Source: Leifsonia sp. Root1293 (GTDB taxonomy: Bacteria; Actinomycetota; Actinomycetes; Actinomycetales; Microbacteriaceae). From it: 64,000 nt of DNA. The notes under the pieces are model-generated. The model searched no databases, had not been told where the DNA came from, and saw only the letters and a program-made list of their open reading frames with translations. The translations under genes were made by a program, and so were the position numbers. The stretch is from assembly GCF_001425325.1 (NCBI RefSeq), contig NZ_LMEH01000001.1:543898-607897 (forward strand), given 5' to 3'. How positions within the stretch are numbered: position 1 is the stretch's first letter; each line of letters begins with the position of its first letter. Of the stretch, positions 8,958 through 17,728 are shown in pieces.

Positions 8958-11900
8958 GTGAATCTGCCCTCCAACGGTGACTCCTTCGTCCACCTGCACG
9001 TGCACAGCGAGTACTCGATGCTCGACGGCGCAGCACGCGTCAAGCCGCTCATCGAGGCCGCCGTCGAACAGGGCATGCCCGCCGTCGCCGTCACCGACCA
9101 CGGCAACGTCTTCGGCGCCTTCGACTTCTGGCGCACGGCCACCGAGGCCGGCATCAAGCCGATCATCGGAACCGAGGCCTACGTCACGCCCGGCACGCAC
9201 CGAAGCGATCGCACCAGGGTGCGCTGGGGCAACGGCGGCGAGGACGACGTGTCCGGAGCGGGCGCCTACACCCACATGACACTGCTGTCCGCCACGACCG
9301 AGGGCATGCACAACCTCTTCAGGCTCTCCAGCAAGGCGTCGATGGAGGGCTACTACTTCAAGCCGCGCATGGATCGCGAGATCCTCTCGGAGTACAGCAG
9401 CGGCCTCATCGCCACCACGGGGTGCGTGAGCGGCGAGGTGCAGACCCGCCTGCGGCTCGGGCAGTACGACGAGGCCGTCAAGGCCGCAGGCGACTTCCAG
9501 GACATGTTCGGCAAGGAGAACTACTTCGCCGAGATCATGGATCACGGCCTGCCGATCGAACGCCGCACCATGAACGACCTGCTCAGGCTCGCCAAGCAGC
9601 TCGACATGCCGCTCGTGGCCACCAACGACCTGCACTACACGCACGCCCACGACGCCACCAGCCACGCCGCCCTGCTGTGCGTGCAGTCGGGATCCACCCT
9701 CGACGACCCCAACCGCTTCAAGTTCGATGCCGACGAGTTCTACCTCAAGAGCGCCGACCAGATGCGGTCGTTGTTCCGCGACTACCCCGAGGCCTGCGAC
9801 AACACGCTGCTCATCGCCGAGCGCTGCAATGTCGAGTTCGACACCAACGCGAACTACATGCCGCGCTTCCCGGTTCCCGAGGGCGAGACCGAGGACTCCT
9901 GGTTCACCAAGGAGGTCGACGCCGGACTGGCCGAGCGCTACCCGAACGGCATCCCCGACGACGTGCGCAGGCAGGCCGACTACGAGGTCGGCGTCATCCT
10001 GCAGATGGGCTTCCCCGGCTACTTCCTCGTCGTCGCCGACTTCATCAACTGGTCGAAGCGCAACGGCATCCGCGTCGGCCCAGGCCGTGGTTCGGGTGCA
10101 GGATCGATGGCCGCATACGCCATGAAGATCACCGACCTGGATCCGCTGCGTCACGGCCTCATCTTCGAGCGCTTCCTCAACCCCGACCGCGTGTCCATGC
10201 CCGACTTCGACGTCGACTTCGACGATCGTCGCCGCGGCGAGGTCATCAAGTACGTGACGGAGAAGTACGGCTCGGAGCGTGTCGCTCAGATCGTCACCTA
10301 CGGAACGATCAAGGCCAAGCAGGCGCTCAAGGACTCCTCCCGTGTGCTCGGCTTCCCCTTCGGCATGGGCGACAAGCTCACGAAGGCGATGCCGCCGCCC
10401 GTCATGGGCAAGGACATCCCGCTCACCGGCATCTTCGACAAGGCGCATCCGCGCTACAAGGAGGCCAGCGACATCAGGGCCGTCGTGGAGACGGATGCCG
10501 ATGCGCGCACGGTCTTCGACACGGCCCTCGGCATCGAGAACCTCAAGCGCCAGTGGGGCGTGCACGCCGCGGGCGTGATCATGTCGAGCGACCCGCTCAT
10601 CGACATCATCCCGATCATGAAGCGCGAGCAGGACGGCCAGATCGTCACGCAGTTCGACTATCCGGCTGCGGAGTCGCTCGGGCTGATCAAGATGGACTTC
10701 CTGGGGCTGCGCAACCTCACGATCATCTCCGACGCCCTCGACAACATCGAGGCGAACCGCGGGCACAGGCTCGACCTCGAATCGCTCGAGCTCGACGACC
10801 AGCCCTCCTACGACCTGCTGGCCCGTGGCGACACCCTCGGTGTGTTCCAGCTCGACGGCGGCCCCATGCGCGGCCTCCTGCGACTGATGAAGCCGGACAA
10901 CTTCGAGGACATCTCGGCCGTCCTGGCGCTCTACAGGCCGGGCCCGATGGGCGCGGACTCGCACACCAACTACGCACTGCGCAAGAACGGCCTCCAGCCG
11001 ATCACGCCCATCCATCCCGAGCTGGCAGAGGCACTCGAAGACGTGCTCGGCGGCACCTACGGCCTCATCATCTACCAGGAGCAGGTGATGTCGATCGCCC
11101 AGAAGGTCGCCGGCTTCTCGCTGGGCCAGGCCGACATCCTGCGTCGCGCGATGGGCAAGAAGAAGAAGTCGGAGCTGGACAAGCAGTTCGAGGGCTTCTC
11201 GGCCGGAATGACGGCGAACGGATACTCCGCCGCCGCGATCAAGACCCTCTGGGACATCCTGCTGCCGTTCTCCGACTACGCCTTCAACAAGGCGCACTCG
11301 GCGGCCTACGGCGTGGTGTCGTACTGGACCGCGTATCTGAAGGCCCACTATCCGGCCGAGTACATGGCCGCGCTGCTCACCAGCGTCGGCGACTCGAAGG
11401 ACAAGATGGCCATCTACCTGAACGAGTGCCGGCGCATGGGCATCAGGGTGCTCCCACCCGATGTGAACGAGTCGATCGGCTTCTTCGCCGCTGCCGGCGA
11501 GGACATCCGCTTCGGTCTCGGCGCGGTGCGCAACGTGGGTATGAACGTCGTCGACGGCATCCGTGCCGCCCGCGAGGAGAAGGGCCGCTTCGAGTCGTTC
11601 CACGACTACCTGCGCAAGGTGCCGATCCACGCCACCAACAAGCGCACCATCGAATCACTGATCAAGGCCGGCGCCTTCGACTCCCTCGGCAACACCCGCC
11701 GTTCGCTCGTCGAGATCCACGAGCAGGCGGTGGAGTCCGCCGTGAAGATCAAGCGCGACGAGGACAACGGCAACGTCGGATTCGACTTCGACAGCCTGTT
11801 CGAGGATGCCGGCGCCGCGCCGGTCTCCCACGTGCCGGATCGTCCGGAGTGGTCGAAGCGCGACAAGCTCGCCTTCGAGCGCGAGATGCTCGGCCTGTAC

Positions 11901-12488
11901 GTGTCGGACCACCCACTGGCCGGTCTCGAGGTTCCGCTCGCGAAGCACGCCGATGTGGCGATCGCGGACCTCATGGCCAACGAGAACACCCAGGACGGCG
12001 AGACCGTCACCATCGCCGGCCTGGTCACGAGCGTGCAGCACCGCACGGCCAAGAACTCGGGCAATCAGTACGGCATGATCCAGGTCGAGGACTTCGGCGG
12101 TGAGATCACCGTGATGTTCATGGGCAAGGCCTACCAGGAGTTCGCCCCGGCGCTGGTCGGCGACTCCATCGTCGTGGTCAGGGGGCGCGTGAGCCTGCGG
12201 GACGACGGCATGAACCTGCACGCCTACAGCATCTTCAGCCCCGACCTCGGTCAGGGCGACATGGACGGCGCCCCCGTGGTCATCTCGGTGCCGGAGTCGC
12301 GAGCGACGACCGACATCATGCAGTCGCTGGGTGACGTGCTCATCAGGCACTCCGGAGAGACCGAGGTTCGACTGAAGCTCGTGAAGGGATCGACGGCCCG
12401 CGTGTTCGAGGTGCCGTATCCGGTGCGGGTGACGGCCGACCTCTACGGGGAGCTCAAGAGCCTGCTCGGCCCGAACTGTCTGGTGTAG
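8958..12488 (+). CDS. dnaE: DNA polymerase III alpha subunit DnaE
   Basis: Replicative polymerase catalytic subunit. The 1176-aa protein begins with a PHP domain (HLHVHSEYSMLDGAARVKPL), then the C-family polymerase core with GPGRGSGAGSMAAYAM, the catalytic acidic cluster PDFDVDFDD, and NKAHSAAYGVVSYWTAYLKA, a helix-hairpin-helix region and a C-terminal OB fold (TIAGLVTSVQHRTAKNSGNQ). The GTG start at 8958 abuts an AGGAG sequence, so the start is somewhat uncertain, but no in-frame alternative fits better. The 3' end overlaps the convergent GNAT gene by 35 bp. Confidence 0.97.
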   Translation: MNLPSNGDSFVHLHVHSEYSMLDGAARVKPLIEAAVEQGMPAVAVTDHGNVFGAFDFWRTATEAGIKPIIGTEAYVTPGTHRSDRTRVRWGNGGEDDVSGAGAYTHMTLLSATTEGMHNLFRLSSKASMEGYYFKPRMDREILSEYSSGLIATTGCVSGEVQTRLRLGQYDEAVKAAGDFQDMFGKENYFAEIMDHGLPIERRTMNDLLRLAKQLDMPLVATNDLHYTHAHDATSHAALLCVQSGSTLDDPNRFKFDADEFYLKSADQMRSLFRDYPEACDNTLLIAERCNVEFDTNANYMPRFPVPEGETEDSWFTKEVDAGLAERYPNGIPDDVRRQADYEVGVILQMGFPGYFLVVADFINWSKRNGIRVGPGRGSGAGSMAAYAMKITDLDPLRHGLIFERFLNPDRVSMPDFDVDFDDRRRGEVIKYVTEKYGSERVAQIVTYGTIKAKQALKDSSRVLGFPFGMGDKLTKAMPPPVMGKDIPLTGIFDKAHPRYKEASDIRAVVETDADARTVFDTALGIENLKRQWGVHAAGVIMSSDPLIDIIPIMKREQDGQIVTQFDYPAAESLGLIKMDFLGLRNLTIISDALDNIEANRGHRLDLESLELDDQPSYDLLARGDTLGVFQLDGGPMRGLLRLMKPDNFEDISAVLALYRPGPMGADSHTNYALRKNGLQPITPIHPELAEALEDVLGGTYGLIIYQEQVMSIAQKVAGFSLGQADILRRAMGKKKKSELDKQFEGFSAGMTANGYSAAAIKTLWDILLPFSDYAFNKAHSAAYGVVSYWTAYLKAHYPAEYMAALLTSVGDSKDKMAIYLNECRRMGIRVLPPDVNESIGFFAAAGEDIRFGLGAVRNVGMNVVDGIRAAREEKGRFESFHDYLRKVPIHATNKRTIESLIKAGAFDSLGNTRRSLVEIHEQAVESAVKIKRDEDNGNVGFDFDSLFEDAGAAPVSHVPDRPEWSKRDKLAFEREMLGLYVSDHPLAGLEVPLAKHADVAIADLMANENTQDGETVTIAGLVTSVQHRTAKNSGNQYGMIQVEDFGGEITVMFMGKAYQEFAPALVGDSIVVVRGRVSLRDDGMNLHAYSIFSPDLGQGDMDGAPVVISVPESRATTDIMQSLGDVLIRHSGETEVRLKLVKGSTARVFEVPYPVRVTADLYGELKSLLGPNCLV

Positions 12489-13089
12489 CCGTCGCGAGCT
12501 CGATCGTGAACACGATCGGGCCGTCGCCCACCCGCTCCTGGCCGGTGAACCCCACGCGCGGATAGAACGCCAGACCTCCGGAGTTCCGGGGGTCGACGGC
12601 GAGGTGCAGCCCCGGGACCCCGGCCTCGCGCAGGGCGTCGAGCGCCTTCCCGATGAGCACCCGCCCGAGGCCCCGCCCCTGGAGCCGCGGATGCAGGTCG
12701 ATGTGCAGGTGCGCCGGGTAGGGCAGGAGAACGTCGTCCGACATGCGCTCCGGCTCGTGGAAGAGTGCGACGAGGGAGTTGTCGGCATCCGTCGCCGCCG
12801 AGCCCAGCGGGTACTGGGTGCGCAGGGCGGGCCACCACTCGGCCTCCTCCCACGCCTCGAAGGCCCGGGTGTCCGGGGCCGCGAGCACGTATCCGCCGAT
12901 GCCCTGCTCATCGGCGACGACGAATCCGAACTCCGGATGCCGCACGGCGTACGGGCCGGCGTAGACATGCCCGATCAGGTCGGGGTTCTCGTACACACCG
13001 CTTCCGTCCGCGCCGGCATCACCCGTCACCAGGCAGATGTCGTAGATGCCGGGCAGGTCGTGGGGGAGCGGATGGCGGATCTCGATCAC
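12454..13089 (-). CDS. GNAT family N-acetyltransferase
   Basis: A 211-aa predicted acyltransferase using acetyl-CoA; the substrate is unknown. The acetyl-CoA-binding motif A is visible as HPRLQGRGLGRVLIGKAL, followed by the C-terminal NSGGLAFYPRVGFTGQE typical of the fold. The mid-region HIDLHPRLQGRG resembles GNATs annotated as aminoglycoside- or glycosaminidase-linked acetyltransferases, but this cannot be decided here. GTG start at 13089. Its 3' end runs 35 bp into dnaE on the other strand. Confidence 0.85.
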   Translation of the reverse strand: MIEIRHPLPHDLPGIYDICLVTGDAGADGSGVYENPDLIGHVYAGPYAVRHPEFGFVVADEQGIGGYVLAAPDTRAFEAWEEAEWWPALRTQYPLGSAATDADNSLVALFHEPERMSDDVLLPYPAHLHIDLHPRLQGRGLGRVLIGKALDALREAGVPGLHLAVDPRNSGGLAFYPRVGFTGQERVGDGPIVFTIELATATPDSSGRAGS

Positions 13090-13098
13090 GCGTCAACG

Positions 13099-14076
13099 TT
13101 AGCGGCGCGCTGCCGCGCGATGACGGAGGCTGAGCCCGACGCCGATCACCGCCACGGCCGCGATCACTCCAGCGGGGAGCAGGGTGGCTGCATCGGGCTG
13201 CACGATCGACTGGCCGCGCAATGCCTGCCAGGTCACGAGCGCCATCGCGGCACCGTAGACGGCGCCGCTCGTCCAGACCAGGCCCACTCGAACGCGCACG
13301 TCGGCGAGCACACTGATTCGACGCGCTGCGACCTCGATGAGCAGCAGCGCGAGGGGAAGCGCCTGCAGGGCGTGCATGCCGATGAAGTGCGGTATCCGCA
13401 GGTCGCCGTGCTCTGTGCTCCAGCCGAGCAGCAGCAGCCCGGCCCCGCCGTCGTCGGCTCCCACGGTGTGGGCGCCGATGATGCCCTGGTAGTTCTCGAG
13501 CTGTGCGGGCAGGGGCATCGTCATGAGGAAGCCCAGGCCCAGACCCACGAGGCAGAGCGCCGCTCCGAGCCTGATCGCCAGTGAGCGCGCCCGATCGGCC
13601 AGCGGTGTGAACCACAGCAGCACAGCCGCGACGAGGGTGGCGATCCAGAGCACGGCGATCGATGTGCCCATGACCGACCAGACGGCCCCGTCGAACGGGT
13701 CGGCCTGATTGAAATGGCTGCGGTGACCGCGCACGGTCTGCAGCACGATGAGCACGGTCTCGATCGCGAGAGTGCCGGCGATGACCGTGCCCGTCCACCA
13801 GGCGGTGCGCCGGAACCGGGTGAGCTGACCGATCAGCCACGCCCACGTCACGGCGTAGATCGCGATGGAGATGGCGAACTTCAGCGGCTTGGCCCACACA
13901 GGCGCACCGACGAGTTCGCGCTGGTCGACGAGCAGTCCGATCGTGGCCACGAGTCCGAGGGCGAGCATTCCGATGGCGAGCGCGATCAGTGGTCGATGCC
14001 AGCGAACCGGCGGCGGGAGCAGCAGCGGCGAGCGTGCCGCGGTGGTGGCCGTTCTGGTCGGAACCGTCGTGGACAT
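13099..14076 (-). CDS. Polytopic membrane protein of unknown function
   Basis: A 325-aa protein with about eight or nine hydrophobic helices, including IALAIGMLALGLVATIGLL and IYAVTWAWLIGQL. The motif APVWAKPLKFAISIAIYA recurs in uncharacterised actinobacterial membrane proteins. ATG 14076 is preferred to the longer start because GAGG lies 5 nt upstream. The GNAT gene lies 9 nt downstream on the same strand, so the two may form a unit. No catalytic motif was recognised. Confidence 0.8.
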   Translation of the reverse strand: MSTTVPTRTATTAARSPLLLPPPVRWHRPLIALAIGMLALGLVATIGLLVDQRELVGAPVWAKPLKFAISIAIYAVTWAWLIGQLTRFRRTAWWTGTVIAGTLAIETVLIVLQTVRGHRSHFNQADPFDGAVWSVMGTSIAVLWIATLVAAVLLWFTPLADRARSLAIRLGAALCLVGLGLGFLMTMPLPAQLENYQGIIGAHTVGADDGGAGLLLLGWSTEHGDLRIPHFIGMHALQALPLALLLIEVAARRISVLADVRVRVGLVWTSGAVYGAAMALVTWQALRGQSIVQPDAATLLPAGVIAAVAVIGVGLSLRHRAAARR

Positions 14077-14196
14077 GGTCGCCTCGTCTCTCGACCCGGT
14101 GGGTCTCGAGAGCACGCTAACGACGATCGACGGATGCCCGGCATCCGTTCGGCCCCCGGACAGTGCGGGGGCAAACCCCCGAACGGCGAGGGAGGC

Positions 14197-14739
14197 TCAG
14201 TCCGAGAGCACGTCACCTGGGGCGTGGTAGAACCGCTCGTGGTAGAGCAGCGGGGCGTCGATGGGACCGAGAGCGCCGGTCTCGATCTGAACGACGACGA
14301 CGGCGCTGTTGTGCACGAGCACCCGCTCGATGATGCGCCCCTGCATCCAGGCCGTCACGTCGTCGAGCACGGGAAGGTCGTGCGGCCCCGGCGCCCAGTG
14401 GTGGCCCGAGAACCGCTCGGCCGCCGGCCCGGCCATGATCTGCGCGAGACCCCGGTTGCGGCGCCCGAGCATGTGGATGACGAGGCGGTCGGTCTCCGCG
14501 AGTGCCGGCCACGAGCTGGCGGAGCGTGCCATGTTGAAGGTCGCCAGCGGCGGAACGGCGGACAGGGAGGCGAGCGACGTGGCGGTGAAGCCGACGGGAG
14601 TTCCGGCGGAGTCGCGGGCCGTGATGACGGCGACGCCGGCGGCGTGACGGCGGAACGCCTGCTTGAACGAGAGCAGGTCCTCGGGCGTGGCAGCGTCTGA
14701 GAACGTGATGGAGCTGGAGGCGGGGGCTGACTCATTCAT
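14197..14739 (-). CDS. Flavin reductase family protein
   Basis: A 180-aa split-barrel FMN-binding protein related to HpaC/NAD(P)H:flavin oxidoreductases that supply reduced flavin to partner monooxygenases. Family blocks FRRHAAGVAVITARDSAGTP, VGFTATSLASLSAVPPL and GRIIERVLVHNSAVVVVQIE are clear, and the C-terminal LLYHERFYHAPGD is the usual end. No partner monooxygenase is adjacent, so the physiological role is open. It is divergent from hisD across 126 bp. Confidence 0.88.
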   Translation of the reverse strand: MNESAPASSSITFSDAATPEDLLSFKQAFRRHAAGVAVITARDSAGTPVGFTATSLASLSAVPPLATFNMARSASSWPALAETDRLVIHMLGRRNRGLAQIMAGPAAERFSGHHWAPGPHDLPVLDDVTAWMQGRIIERVLVHNSAVVVVQIETGALGPIDAPLLYHERFYHAPGDVLSD

Positions 14740-14852
14740 ACGAATGTTTCAATCATCGTCCCGCCGGAGCTATTCCTGAAACGGCTCGTCATCCGGTGAC
14801 GCGAAGGGACGCGTCGTCCGGCGCCGGCGACTCGTGCCGCACCCCCGGCCCG

Positions 14853-14858
14853 TAAACT
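14853..14858 (+). promoter_or_regulatory. -10 box giving a leaderless hisD transcript
   Basis: TAAACT ends 7 nt before GTG 14866, placing the transcription start on or next to the initiation codon. There is no room for a normal 5' UTR, so hisD is probably leaderless. Confidence 0.45.
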
Positions 14859-14865
14859 CGAGGGT

Positions 14866-16170
14866 GTGATGCACACGATCGATCTCCGCGGCCGCACCCA
14901 CACGTCTGCCGAACTGCTCGCGCTCGTGCCGCGGGCGGCCGTCGACGTCGCCGTCGCCAGCGAGGCGGCCTCGGCGCTCATCGATGAGGTGCGCTCAGGC
15001 GGGTCGGAGGCGCTGCTCGCCCAGGCCGACCGATTCGACGGAGGACGCCCGCCCGCCCTGCGCGTACCGGCATCCGAGATCGCCGAGGCCATCGCGAATC
15101 TCGACCCGGCGGTACGCCGAGCGCTCGAGGAGACGATCCGTCGCGTTCGTCTGGCGAGCTCCGCCCAGGTGCCGCAGAACACGGTCACTGAGATCGCGCC
15201 AGGAGCCAGAATCCGCCAGCGCTGGCAGCCCATCGCCCGGGTCGGCCTCTACGTGCCCGGCGGCAAGGCCGTCTATCCGTCGAGCGTGGTCATGAATGTC
15301 GTTCCGGCCCAGGTCGCGGGCGTCAGCTCGATCGCCCTCGTGTCACCGCCGCAGCGGGACCACGGCTCGCACGTGCACCCCGTGGTGCTCGCGGCCGCCG
15401 GGCTGCTGGGCATCGACGAGGTCTATGCCATGGGCGGAGCCGGAGCCATCGGCGCCCTCGCCTACGGGGTCGACGAGCTCGGCCTCGAGCCGGTGCAGCT
15501 CGTCACCGGACCGGGGAACGTGTACGTCGCCGCGGCGAAGCGACTGATCCGCGGCCAGGCCGGGATCGACTCCGAGGCCGGACCCACCGACATCCTCGTG
15601 ATCGCGGATGCCGCAGCCGACGCCAGGCTCGTCGCCGCCGACCTGATCAGCCAGGCCGAGCACGACGAACTCGCCGCCGCCGTCCTGGTCACGGATTCGG
15701 CCGAGTTCGCCGATGCCGTCGTCGTCGAGGTCGAGCGCCAGGTCGCTCTCACGACCCACCGCGATCGCGTCACAGCCGCATTGACGGGGGAGCAGTCCGC
15801 CGTCGTGCTCGTCGACGACCTCCGGGCCGCGGCCGCCTTCAGCAACGCCTTCGGACCAGAGCACCTCGAGATCCAGACGACGGATGCGGAGGCCGTGCTG
15901 GCCGACATCCAGAACGCCGGCGCCATCTTCCTCGGCCCGAACTCCCCGGTGAGCCTCGGCGACTACGCAGCTGGCTCCAACCATGTGCTGCCGACCGGCG
16001 GCCAGGCACGCTTCGCGGCCGGACTGAATGCAGCGACGTTCCTGCGGTCGCAGCAGGTCGTCGAGTACAGCCGGAAGGGTCTCGCAGAGGTCGCTGAGAC
16101 GATCGCCGCGTTGTCGGCGACCGAGGCGCTGCCCGCCCACGGCGACGCCGTCGTGGCGCGGTTCAGCTAG
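14866..16170 (+). CDS. hisD: Histidinol dehydrogenase HisD
   Basis: Zinc and NAD-dependent enzyme that oxidises histidinol to histidine in two steps, the last reaction of histidine synthesis. The 434-aa protein shows VGLYVPGGKAVYPSSVVMNV, AMGGAGAIGALAYG, VTGPGNVYVAAAKR, SEAGPTDILVIAD and FGPEHLEIQT, with zinc/catalytic residues in SQAEHDE and NHVLPT. Starts GTG 14866 and ATG 14869 are adjacent; GTG is chosen because a -10 box lies 7 nt upstream. The other his genes are not in the window. Confidence 0.97.
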   Translation: MMHTIDLRGRTHTSAELLALVPRAAVDVAVASEAASALIDEVRSGGSEALLAQADRFDGGRPPALRVPASEIAEAIANLDPAVRRALEETIRRVRLASSAQVPQNTVTEIAPGARIRQRWQPIARVGLYVPGGKAVYPSSVVMNVVPAQVAGVSSIALVSPPQRDHGSHVHPVVLAAAGLLGIDEVYAMGGAGAIGALAYGVDELGLEPVQLVTGPGNVYVAAAKRLIRGQAGIDSEAGPTDILVIADAAADARLVAADLISQAEHDELAAAVLVTDSAEFADAVVVEVERQVALTTHRDRVTAALTGEQSAVVLVDDLRAAAAFSNAFGPEHLEIQTTDAEAVLADIQNAGAIFLGPNSPVSLGDYAAGSNHVLPTGGQARFAAGLNAATFLRSQQVVEYSRKGLAEVAETIAALSATEALPAHGDAVVARFS

Positions 16171-16208
16171 GTCGGACCACGTCGGCCGACGCCGGCGATG
16201 CGGCATCC

Positions 16209-16237
16209 GTGACCGGAGAAACCGCCGGTGCTACCGT
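16209..16237 (+). promoter_or_regulatory. Promoter of the AraC-type gene, leaderless
   Basis: A -35-like GTGACC (16209-16214), 17-nt spacer, and -10 TACCGT (16232-16237) end 6 nt before ATG 16244. The spacing predicts transcription from the start codon itself. Confidence 0.5.
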
Positions 16238-16243
16238 GGAACC

Positions 16244-16720
16244 ATGACCCCGCAGGAGCTCGAGAACCTCGCTCACCTGCGCCGTGCCCGTGACCTGATC
16301 GACCGCGACTACGCCCAGCCTCTCGACGTGCCGACGATGGCGGCGAAGGCCCTCATGTCACCCGCCCACTTCTCGCGCAGCTTCAGAGCCGCGTACGGCG
16401 AGACCCCGTACAGCCATCTGATGACACGCAGGATCGAGCGCGCCATGGCGTTGCTGCGAGCCGGCTCCAGCGTGACGGATGCCTGCATGGCCGTCGGATG
16501 TACATCCCTCGGGTCGTTCAGCTCGCGCTTCCTCGAGATCGTGGGCGAGACGCCGTCGGCCTACCGCAGCCGCGGCCACGACGCCGTCGAGGCGATGCCG
16601 GCGTGCATCGCGAAGGTGTACACGCGCCCGATGCGCAAGCCGGCTGCTGCTTCCGGGGAGGACGACGCAGAAGTCGCATCGAGCAGGATCGGAGAAGCCG
16701 CCGCATCCAGTGCGGCGTAG
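16244..16720 (+). CDS. AraC family transcriptional regulator, short
   Basis: A 158-aa regulator made almost only of the AraC double helix-turn-helix domain (about 10-108): LDVPTMAAKALMSPAHFSRS and AGSSVTDACMAVGCTSLGSF. The N-terminal effector domain typical of longer AraC proteins is absent. The stop codon TAG is also the first three bases of the -10 box of the next gene, a VOC-fold protein, and this AraC plus glyoxalase-like pairing recurs in actinobacteria. The likely target is the neighbouring VOC gene, by inference. Confidence 0.9.
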   Translation: MTPQELENLAHLRRARDLIDRDYAQPLDVPTMAAKALMSPAHFSRSFRAAYGETPYSHLMTRRIERAMALLRAGSSVTDACMAVGCTSLGSFSSRFLEIVGETPSAYRSRGHDAVEAMPACIAKVYTRPMRKPAAASGEDDAEVASSRIGEAAASSAA

Positions 16721-16723
16721 CGT
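16718..16723 (+). promoter_or_regulatory. -10 box of the VOC gene, leaderless
   Basis: TAGCGT starts with the TAG stop codon of the AraC-type gene and ends 7 nt before ATG 16731. The VOC gene can therefore be transcribed separately as a leaderless message. Confidence 0.4.
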
Positions 16724-16730
16724 CGGCCTC

Positions 16731-17141
16731 ATGACCATCGCACTCCAGTTCACCAACATCACCGTCAACGACGTCGACGAGTCGCTGCCCTTCTACCGTG
16801 ACGCCCTGGGCCTCGAGGTGCAGAACGACGTCGCCTCGGGCGACTACCGCTGGGTCACCCTCGGCAGCGCTGCCCAACCGGGTCTGGGCATCGTGCTGTC
16901 GGTGCCTCACGCCGGACGATCCAAGGCAGACGGCGACGCGATGCAGGAGCTCCTGACCAAGGGCGTGCTCCCGCTGCTCGTCTTCGCCTCCGACGACGTC
17001 GATGCCACCTTCGAGACGGTGCGAGCCTCGGGCGCCGAGGTGCTGCAGGAACCGATCGACCAGGGTTGGGGGGCGCGCGACTGCGCCTTCCGGGACCCGT
17101 CCGGCAACACCGTGCGCATCTCGCAGGCTCCTCCGGCCTGA
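16731..17141 (+). CDS. VOC (glyoxalase/bleomycin-resistance fold) protein
   Basis: A 136-aa vicinal-oxygen-chelate protein with the paired beta-alpha-beta-beta-beta modules: FTNITVNDVDESLPFYRDAL at the N-terminus and CAFRDPSGNTVRISQAPP at the C-terminus. The family includes glyoxalases, dioxygenases and antibiotic-binding proteins; the metal ligands and substrate cannot be assigned with confidence. It lies 10 nt after the AraC-type regulator. Confidence 0.88.
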   Translation: MTIALQFTNITVNDVDESLPFYRDALGLEVQNDVASGDYRWVTLGSAAQPGLGIVLSVPHAGRSKADGDAMQELLTKGVLPLLVFASDDVDATFETVRASGAEVLQEPIDQGWGARDCAFRDPSGNTVRISQAPPA

Positions 17142-17248
17142 CGGCAACGCCGACTCGTCGGTCACCGCCGTCGTCCGGCGGAGCACGCGTGCGCGCCTCC
17201 TCAGCGGCATCCGGAACCGGCCCGCCCGTTCGCTAGGCTGGAGCCACG

Positions 17249-17722
17249 ATGTTCTGCCCTTTCTGCCGTCACCCAGACTCACGAGTCATCGACTCCCGCA
17301 CCAGCGATGACGGCCTCAGCATCCGTCGTCGCCGTCAGTGCCCGGAGTGCGGGCGCCGCTTCTCCACGACGGAGACCGCGAGCCTCTCGGTGATCAAGCG
17401 CAGCGGCGTCGTCGAGCCCTTCAGCCGCGAGAAGGTGGTCAGCGGCGTGCGCAAGGCGTGTCAGGGGCGCCCCGTGACGGATTCCGATCTCGCGGTGCTG
17501 GCGCAGAAGGTCGAGGAGACCATCCGCTCGACGGGCGCGTCGCAACTCGACGCGAACGACATCGGCCTCGCCATCCTCCCCCCGCTGCGCGAACTCGACG
17601 AGGTGGCGTACCTCCGATTCGCCAGTGTCTACCAGGCCTTCGAGTCGCTCGACGACTTCGAGACGGCCATCGAGCAGCTCCGCGACGAGCACGGCCGCCT
17701 TCCGGCCCGCCCGCAGGAGTAG
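17249..17722 (+). CDS. nrdR: Transcriptional repressor NrdR
   Basis: ATP/dATP-sensing repressor of ribonucleotide reductase genes. The 157-aa protein has the N-terminal zinc ribbon (CPFC at 3-6 and CPECGRRF) followed by an ATP-cone domain ([20 protein letters not shown], then DELDEV-like [18 protein letters not shown]). Length and order match the family. A TAGGCT -10 box ends 9 nt upstream of the ATG, so the leader is very short. pyrD follows 6 nt downstream. Confidence 0.97.
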   Translation: MFCPFCRHPDSRVIDSRTSDDGLSIRRRRQCPECGRRFSTTETASLSVIKRSGVVEPFSREKVVSGVRKACQGRPVTDSDLAVLAQKVEETIRSTGASQLDANDIGLAILPPLRELDEVAYLRFASVYQAFESLDDFETAIEQLRDEHGRLPARPQE

Positions 17723-17728
17723 GCGCCC

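Noticed and set aside
8952-11630. 892-codon open frame opposite dnaE
   Set aside because: Antisense shadow of a strongly coded gene in high-GC DNA; the translation is compositionally odd and has no family motif.
9422-12103. 893-codon open frame on the plus strand in another frame of dnaE
   Set aside because: Arginine/histidine/proline-rich translation typical of an off-frame reading.
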